This document shows, piece by piece, positions 47,701-56,700 of a DNA stretch of 64,000 nucleotides (positions are counted from its first letter, which is position 1; every line of letters begins with the position of its first letter). This stretch comes from Apoda limacodes (lineage: Eukaryota > Arthropoda > Insecta > Lepidoptera > Limacodidae). Location of the stretch: assembly GCA_946406115.1 (NCBI GenBank), contig OX291551.1:1860001-1924000 (forward strand). The letters are read 5' to 3'. The notes under the pieces are model-generated. The model ran no database searches, was not told the DNA's origin, and worked only from the letters and a program-made list of their open reading frames with translations. The position numbers were made by a program, and so were the translations under genes.

Positions 47701-50700
47701 ACCAATACTGAAACAGGTTGACCAGTTCCAGTGGAAAATCTGTGCTTCTCAACTTCCTTAATAGCAGATCATATGACACCAAATCAAATGCCTTGGATAA
47801 GTCACGGAAGCAAGCATACACCGGTGTCTTGCGGTCTGTGTAGTATCTGACGGTATGCTTAAGACACAGAATCGCATTTTCAGTGGACAGCCGAGGACGA
47901 AACCCGAACTGATTGTCATGCAGTGTGACATAACTATTTAACTGTGTATTAAGCAAACCGTCAAGAACTTTAGCTGCAACATTGGCAAGAGAAATCGTCT
48001 GTAGTTATTTTTGTCAGCAAGGTCAACAGTTTTATTTTTCACTACAGGCACCACCACTGTTTTTATTTAGATCGTCAGACATATAGGAGTGACCCCCGCA
48101 TAAGGAATAGAGCATTGCTAGGACTCTACAGTGGTCCGGCATGCTTAAAGTGCTCAATGCTGAGTCCATCGTGGCCTGGTGACTTGCCTGTAGATATTTG
48201 CCTAATGGCTTCAGCAACATCTTTGGCCCGAAACCTAGTCTCGACCATTTGACCATTTCTGGCAATATTGTGCATCTCCCTCACAGGACCTAGAGGAGAC
48301 TTAACCGAAAAATGATTCTTGAAGATATTAGCAATATCCTTTGAATCGCTCACACCATCAACGCTCGCCGGGAGGCCAGGTCTTATATTATTTTTTAGTG
48401 GCTTTCCAAAAACCGCGCCGACATATCAACTGCAGATGTCGCAGTATATCCAAAACCGGAGTCAATCGTGCCGACGTATGGTATGACATGCGGCAGCAAC
48501 CAGGTCTCCTGAAGACATATCACGTCACACTCACGACATAGGCTTCTAACATCCTGTACAGAGTGCTTAACGTTTTTACAGTTAAACGTAGCGAAATTTT
48601 GATATCAAATTTCATATTTATTTTCTCCAGAGTAACAGTTTCCTGTGTTTTGTTATAAATATGTTTCACAATGTCACTCTCTGCCGTAGATAAATGTACG
48701 TTCGTAATAAACATAGGATTTTTTCTCTCAGCCGCTCTGAAGCTACCTTCTAAGTCACGGGCTACACCTGATTTGCCTGAAAATCGATATTTCATCGTTT
48801 TTTTCCGATTTGTAACTGTTTTCCATCCTTCGTTGTTATTATTTTGATGCATCACAGTTTTGCCTATACATAGCGACCGCTCTGACTCACATCGTTCCGT
48901 CTTATTATTACTAAGGCCGGTGTCGGTCACAGTGTCAATCAGCTGCTCCGCTACCTGTGGCGTCTGGCTAGGTATGAGTGATGTATGCGCAGTGTCTGAC
49001 TCAGAACCCGTCCGAGGATCCGCCACCTGGTCTACGAGTGACCGCACTCCTTCTGCGCCCCGTACGCCTCCCGCTCCCCGCCCGGGGCTCGGGATTGTCT
49101 GGTTGAGTTCCACCGAGTGTAGAGTCTCAATTGATATACAATCCGTCTGGTTTCTAACTACCCCCATTTTTCTATATTGTGACGAAGGAGACCTATTATT
49201 ATCGAATGATTCAATGTCGTCATTCATCAATGTTTGTTGTCCATCATGTGCCAGCCCCATAGGGCCGCTGTCTAACCAAGCACCACGTTTTAGATTTTTT
49301 TAAACGCTGATGCTGGCGGTAATGAGTCATTTCTCAATCGTAAAATATCGCTTTTAAGTTCTTTTACAGCATCAAGCGTAGCATATGTAGCTTTTATGTC
49401 TTCGATCTCATTTTTCATTAACAACATGTCCTTCAGTAGTTTCGAACAGTCCAGGTGATCAAACAGAATCGGTGGTAGTTTGTCCAGTTGTTTAGCCACA
49501 AATACTGGGATAATGTCGGACTCAGTCGATTCAAAAATATTTATAATATCTGATAAATCCCGTTCTTCTTTACCTTTATTTTTGCGTATTATTTTTCGCC
49601 TGTCTGTTGGGTCGACTCAAACAGAAGCGACTTTGCATTCCTTATTTCGTCCGAAGTGAATGATGTTGTACATATTCGCACAAGCGTCTCTTCATCTATC
49701 ACTGACACTTTCTTTTGAACGTAAAATAGTAGTTCGTCAATAACTATATTGCACTCGTTGCACTTTATAACGTTCGTCATTTTTAAACGCTACAAAGAAA
49801 CACACGCCCGTCGCTAGTGGGTGCGCGCTCACGACTAGAAAATACTAGAATTTCTGGTGTTACCGTTTAAGGTTGTACTATAAAATACTTGAATGTCTGG
49901 TAATACCGTTTCTTGTAAACAGCACTATCAGTAGTGCGGCTGGTAGTGCTGTTTACAATAAGGGAATAAATCGAAGGCTGAATAATACTGGTTTTCGGAG
50001 CCCATTAAAGTGGAATTAAAAGCGGAATCTAATCCATCTATTCCACTCTAGTCTTGTTTCAATTCCTTTTTTGGAAGTGGATAAGAGTTGTATTAAAAGC
50101 GGAACCTAATCCATTAATGGATTTCATGATTGGATTTGAGTAGAACAGCTCCAATAATGGTATAAATAGTCTCAATCTATCCCACTTATACAATTAAGAG
50201 TATAAGTGGCACAAGTAAGGACCATTTATACCGTGATATAATTGTCGGGTATCTACTAGTACTACTGTATGTACCATTACAAGTATAAATGGGACAACTT
50301 ATTACCATTTGTACCATTAATGGTGTAATTCAATGGTATAACTGGTCCAAAGGGGTTTTAATAACTAATTATGTACAGTTGTATACGCAACTTTATTTTA
50401 AAATGTAATACGTAACCAATGTCTAACGAAGATGCGTAAAATAATACCTGACTAACGTGTATCCTCTTGTCTCAAGCTAATACTGAAGGCTGGCAACGAG
50501 CCGAGCCCGGCCGGGGAGTTCACTCTGGAGGACGGCGTGCAGCCCGCGCTGCAGCTGTCTTCAGCCGAGCGAGACCTCATCGCCGCCACCTTTGCGCAGC
50601 TGCTCATTGCCAACTGCGGCGGCGAGGATACCTTCAAGGTATACGCTACACTACAAAATACACTTAACATACGTCAATAAACGTGTCTACTAACTCTGCT

Positions 50701-53700
50701 AACAGACCCTATACCCCGATATACGCTTATATATCTTTTTTACTTGATAATATCTCCATCGTATTTTTATTATTATTGTAGATTGAACAGTCGCTGTTAT
50801 GTTTGTTTGTCAGAACAAGCAGGAGTTCTTCTACAGCGAGCTGCGCAAGGTCCACGTGAAGCATCCTCACGAGAAGGTGTCCCTGCGCGTGGACCGGTCC
50901 GACCTGGTGCGGTCCAGCCTTAAGGCAACAAGACACTTCGCGCAACAAGACTGGTGCAAGAACTTTGACATTACCTTCCAGGGGGAGCAAGGTAACTGTG
51001 GTACGACATATGTCGTTACCCACACAATCACGTATCAGTCACACTTTTGTGCCTGTGCAGTAATCATCGATTATATTAAGTGACAAAACGACACATTGAC
51101 AACGGCCACTAATATCCACACAAGTTCTGATAGCTCAGAGTTGAATCCTTCTATAGACAATTGTTTTTTTAATGGTATGATTGTTTAGTTTTGCGATTGT
51201 ACGGTCTCTTACAGTTCAGTAGAAAATATGTTTGTTGACATTGGCTAAATTTGCGAGAAATAATTAAAGTTATAAGTCTCAGATCTCAGTTGTTTGTGAT
51301 TTAATAATTGACGTGGAAAGCGAGTGTCGTAAGTGTGGAATCCCAAGTGGCTTTAATTTTTATACATTTCGGTTTAGCTGATCGATACTGGAAGGGCTGG
51401 AGCGCTCTGCGATTAGTTTTTTCATTGTACAATTTTAGTGTAGAAGAGAGATTTAGTAGTTTTTTATGCGCACACTTCCATACTGTCTGAACTGAAATAC
51501 TTGTGGTGCGCGCCATCACTATGTTGATGTCACGTGTCATAGTAGTTTTCCTGCAGCCCTGGCCTCAATAATGAGTTGATGTATAAACATGTATCATATA
51601 TATAGGCGTGGACTGGGGCGGCGTGCGTCGCGAGTGGTTCTCTCTGCTGTGCGGCCAGCTGTTCGACGCGAAGGTCGGGTTGTTCGCGCCGCTGCACGAC
51701 TCGCCCACTGGCCTCGTGCATCCCAACCCCGACCGGCCGACGCATCTCAAGGTATATCTAAGGTCCAACCCTGAATTTCATCAGTGCTCGCACACTGATG
51801 GTACATACCCTAAAGTAATTTCTTAAAGACGACAGTGCGTGGGGAGAGAGTTTTCAGAATTCGCCCAGAATCCTTTTTTTTTGACCCATAACTGTGGAAC
51901 CTGCACAATTCAGCAGAGTTTTCCAACAGGTGGGCCTAAAACTAAACATGAGTAAAACAAAAGTAATCATCAATGTCGGTTCTTGTTGGGAACGCTACTT
52001 TCGAAGTTGTCGACTATTACACATACCTAGAGCAAGTAGTCCAGTTAGGTATAAACGTCTTTTACTAAACACACTTTGATAGAACTAATGCGGTGATGTT
52101 AAATTATTTTTTTTAAATTATAACCTGTTGGTGGCCTCGCTGCACTCCTCCTCCTTGCTGAACTCTTCCTTCTATGGCCGGTGCAATGTAAATTTATTCC
52201 TGCAAGCGTGGCGTGCAATTAAATAAAGTCATGCTTCGTTTTGCACAAATTTGTGTAAATTATGTTTTTATTTCGTCAGGGCAAGTATGCAGAAAAACGT
52301 CGTATAAAACGCGTGAGTATTATTACACACTCATGCCCTCGTATGTTAAACATTTATTTGTTTTAGTTAAAGCATTTCGAGCTGGCCGGCAAGCTAGTGG
52401 GTAAGTGTCTGTACGAGAGCGCGCTGGGCGGGGGGTACCGTCTACTCGTGCGCGCGAGACTCACGCGATCCTTCCTCGCGCTGCTCATCGGGCTGCGCGT
52501 GCACTACAAGGTGTGTGCCAAGCTCCACGGTCCACACTACATCGGTACCACAACCGTCTCACATACATGCATATTTTGGTTTCAGACGAATAAGTTTATA
52601 TTGTTTATAAGACATCTGCAAGGAGTTCATCTCTACAGAAACTAAATGATTAAACAGTGCTGTTGCGTTTCTGAGGTGCGAGAGTAATGCTACTAGTATA
52701 ACAAGTATCCATAGGCTACGGTAACCGCTCAAAATCACACGATTATAACCGCTCAAATCACACGATTATACGCCATATACTTGTTTGCCACCTCAGTAGT
52801 ATCAAGACATAAACTGTAATTTGTAGATGAATAACTTACAAACGAGTTTGCATAACGATATCATGCACATCGTATTTAAGTTCTAAACTTTACCGCAACG
52901 TACACAAAATGGGAGTTTAATTTAGACATATTTAAATTAAATTAGACAAGCGCATTGTCCCCGCATGACGGATTCGTTATATTCCAGCACTTTGAGCAAG
53001 ACGACCCCGAGTTGTATCTGTCGAAGGTGAAGTACGTGATGGAGACGGACCTGGAGACGTCGGAAGCGGGCCCCGAGATCTACTTCGTGGACGAGGTGTA
53101 TGACGCGGTCGGACGGCTCGTTTACACTAAAGAGCTCGTGCCCAACGGAGCTGCGATTAGGGTCAGTCAAACTTACATATACTAATTACAAAAATAAAAT
53201 TGAAAAGAAAAACTACTGCCGCTGTGGTTCCGCAGCTCTAACAACAGCTGCGCAATAAGGTTCTAGGGCAAGATCAAGTAGTTATTTATTTATGATACAC
53301 GAGCGTAGCGTGTGTTTTTAAAAGGTACGCGTTCGGAATAAGCTTTTACGGTAACGTATAATACAACGATTTTTAATGCATTCTGCGAGAAAATGGAGAC
53401 ATAAATATAAACCATTTATTTTTCATGCCATCTATTAGAAAAACGTTGATTGGTTCGCCTTTTGGCGGGAGCAAAGTGCGTATTTGCTTCCGCTACCAAA
53501 GCGGGTAGCAATGGATTTTGATCAATTTCTTAAAAAAAATGCGAACTGCGTCCTTGTTCTGTACTCTTTTTAACAATAGTTTATTAAATATAACATTTCA
53601 ACAATGTCTGTAAATATAATTTTTACTAAATTCTTTACTTTAATTAAACATATACCTAATTAGTATACTATTTTATTAACATATGTAATTTTTTTCATGA

Positions 53701-56700
53701 GTTGTGGCTAAAAGCGTCTTTTATTTATTATTTCATAGAGAGGGATGAAAATACATTGTGGAGTACCTGTACCTATAATGTATTCTGTAATCATGACATT
53801 TGGCAAGAAGCAAAATGTTACATCACAAAAATGGGACAAAATCCAAAAACTGATAATTGTTTAAGGCATAAACCTGTGACACTTGATCTCATGATGGAAA
53901 AACTATTTACATATTATAAGTTCGTACGGAACCGTCGGTGCGCAATTGGCCGGTTTTTATTTTACGTAAAAGAAAATACTTAGTACGCTTGTGCACTGAT
54001 TGGTTTTCGGGAAAAAAAGATTCGGAAAAAAGACGTTACGTCATAGTCTCTTATAATAAATATATGAACGCTTGTGCACTGACTCGTTTGGGTTCGTATT
54101 CGTATTTTACACGTACGTAATTTAAATTCACGTATAAGATTTTGTTGACAGAGAGCGTGGTCAAAAATTGACCAGCATACATTTTTGATGTATCGCTTAC
54201 TCTCTTGATAAAAAACTCGAAAAAATATTATCTTGACCATGGTCTATAATTTTATTACTTATTAAGTTTAATTAAAGTTGGTAATTCACGACTTACGAAG
54301 TAAAATAATTCGTATTTACAATATATGTTGGTTCGGTGTCGAAACAGTAAATCGAAGTTAACTCGCTAGGTAGCGCTGCGGTCGAGTTACTAAAGAGAGA
54401 GAGAGAGAGAGAGAGTGATTTCTTCTTAATGTGAGACAAAATGTGTAAAATATATACAAACCAGTATATATAATATATATATATATATATATGTATATTA
54501 TAATATCGTCTTATTTCATAATGACGCTCCTCTTCTACATTCATCTATTTAATAACAGATGATGAACTTTTTAACTCTGCGGCGTCTTCAAATATATAAT
54601 AAAAAAGTGAGAAGCTGATGACGATTTATTTCAGGACACATTGTAGACGTGCTCTCTGCCTACGAAATGAAGGGTGGGCTTATACATTGGTACCTGATAT
54701 CGCAATCAACTTACGCCCCTGCCACATTATGCTCGGTACTAGGTCCTTTGAGTCGCGCCGAGAAACCGACAAAACAGGGAGCGATGGGCATGACAAGGAG
54801 CATGACGTGTGGCATGACGAGGCCACAATAAGTCTCTGCTTCCGTTCCTCGCTACTTTCCATACCACTCGACGAGTGTGTGGCAGAGGCATTACATTACA
54901 TTACTCAGAAATCACAAAGAACCAAAGAGGGACAAGAAAATAGGACAGACTCATTCAGTTCTAGAAGCTTCGAGGGGCCGTCATGTATGCCAAAATCCAG
55001 AAAACAGAAGAAGAGAGCAATTTACCAATTAGAATCGAACACGTGGAATCAGAACATACCGCAACACGAGTGACGCACGTTGCACACCATACCCATTGAT
55101 CCTCCGCTCCTTGCGAATTTAGAAGCATCCGTCTGCCGCATAGCAGTGACCGGCCATCAGCCGGTTTAGGCGACCTAAATTGCAAGCACCGTCGATGGAA
55201 CTCTTCAGTAACTTTACGTAGAGGCAGACTCCTCGACCAACTAGCTGACAGACTAAACTTCGACATTATTGCTCCCATGACGCCCACCTACTTTCGCCAT
55301 TAGTGTAAGGCTAAGCTTTCGCTCTATAGAGGTGCTTGACGAACTTGACTCAGAGACCACCGCCCTGTTCTCCTCCGATTAGGTTCCCCATATGACACTC
55401 CTCCCGACACTAGAACCGTGACGGACTGGGATAAATTCGAGTAATTGTTCGAAAATTCCAGTTCACCACATCTAGATCGTTATTCCGAAAATATCTCATC
55501 CCCGAAAGATATATCCACCTGAACGCCACCATTGGCGAGTGCTCAAGACAAGTGCTGGTTGGTAACTACCGTATAAGGCAGCCCGCCAAAGACGCGATCG
55601 CGCTCCCTCCGCCGAAAACAAAGCTCGCTTCAATGACCTATACCGCCGTGTAAGATCCGCAATAGCTGAGCTTCGCCCCTAACGTTTCAGTGATCTCATG
55701 GAGAATATCTCTCCTTCTCATCAACCTGATTGGCGCTTACTCAGAGCGATGAAATCAGACACTTTCAACTGCCTCCCTCCGCGAACGGTCGACGAGGTCA
55801 AACAGGTCATCAAAGACCTACGCCCCGCAAAGCGCGGACTGTAACGATATCCTAGAGCGCCTTGCTTTTTCTCTTCTCTGTCTACTAGCAGCCATGTTCA
55901 ACGCTGCTATCGACAATTGCATTTTTCCTTCTCAATGGAAAGATGCAATTGTTATAGGCATCCACAAGCCAGGGAAAGCTCGTACCGAGCCGTCCTCCTA
56001 CACCCTATAAGTTTACTAAAGGCCCTTGGTAAACTTTACGAACGCCTCCTTCTCGCTCGCCTACGGAACGCTATAGTCTCCAAAGGCATCTTAATCGATG
56101 AGCAGTTCAGCTTCCGTCCCCAACACTCGTGCGTCCACCAAGTCCTCCGTATCTCTGAACACATTCTGACTGGCGTCCAACCAGTATTAGGTAAGCCCCG
56201 TGCCACGGGCGCTGTCTTATTCGATGAAGCGAAAGCCTTAGACAAAGTCTGGCACAATGGTTTAATTTATAAACTGTACAACTATCAGTTGCCACACCGC
56301 CTCGTATTCATCATACGAGACTATTTGTCGAAGCACAGCTTTCGCTATAGAGTCGAAGGCACGCTCTTTTTCCCTCGTCCTATACAAGCAGGAGTCCCAC
56401 AAGGGTCCGTCATATACTATCTTGTACCTTCTGTACACCAACAATATCCCTAAAGCGTTAGGTACCCAACTAGCCCTCTTCGCGGACGATTCCGCTATTT
56501 ACACCACCGACAAGGAAGTGAGTCGAATCACTAAGAGACTCCAATCCGCAATCACTGCCGCAGGCGAATAGTTTCGGATATGGAGAATCGAAGTGAATCC
56601 CGACAAAAGGTCTGTCGTTCTCTTCGCCATTGGCCGCCCTCCGCGACCATCTTCCCTCTAACTCTTCGGCCGTGCCATTCCTTGGCAAAACAAGGCCAAA

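Larger units (their letters stand above)
46639..49847 (-). mobile_element. LINE B copy with ORF1, internally deleted, RT retained
   Basis: The minus strand begins near 49847 with an apparent 5' untranslated region. ORF1 follows from the ATG at 49780 and ORF2 remnants to about 46836, with an A-rich tail ending TGAATTTTGAATTTG near 46640. ORF1 is directly joined to the first ORF2 codons (CRECDVICLQETWLLP), and most of the endonuclease is absent between about 48400 and 48360, so two internal deletions occurred. The RT (46925-47956) is the best preserved part. Confidence 0.85.
44904..50357. mobile_element. Composite element bounded by long terminal inverted repeats and TTAA
   Basis: The left arm (44904 to about 45165) and right arm (about 50015-50357) are inverted copies: GGACCAGTTTTACCATTGAT on the left, GGACCAGTTATACCATTGAA on the reverse of the right, and then TAAGTTGTCCCATTTATAC, ATTAGGTTCC and AATACAACTCT on both. 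Both outer ends are flanked by TTAA (44900-44903 and 50358-50361). Inside lie a short 'ggttccgta' piece, a Tc1/mariner-like relic and a LINE B copy. The simplest reading is a foldback element into whose loop others inserted. Confidence 0.75.

Noticed and set aside
51301..51540. Coding sequence in intron 10 on either strand
   Set aside because: Short frames without motifs, and the flanking exon phases do not require an exon here.
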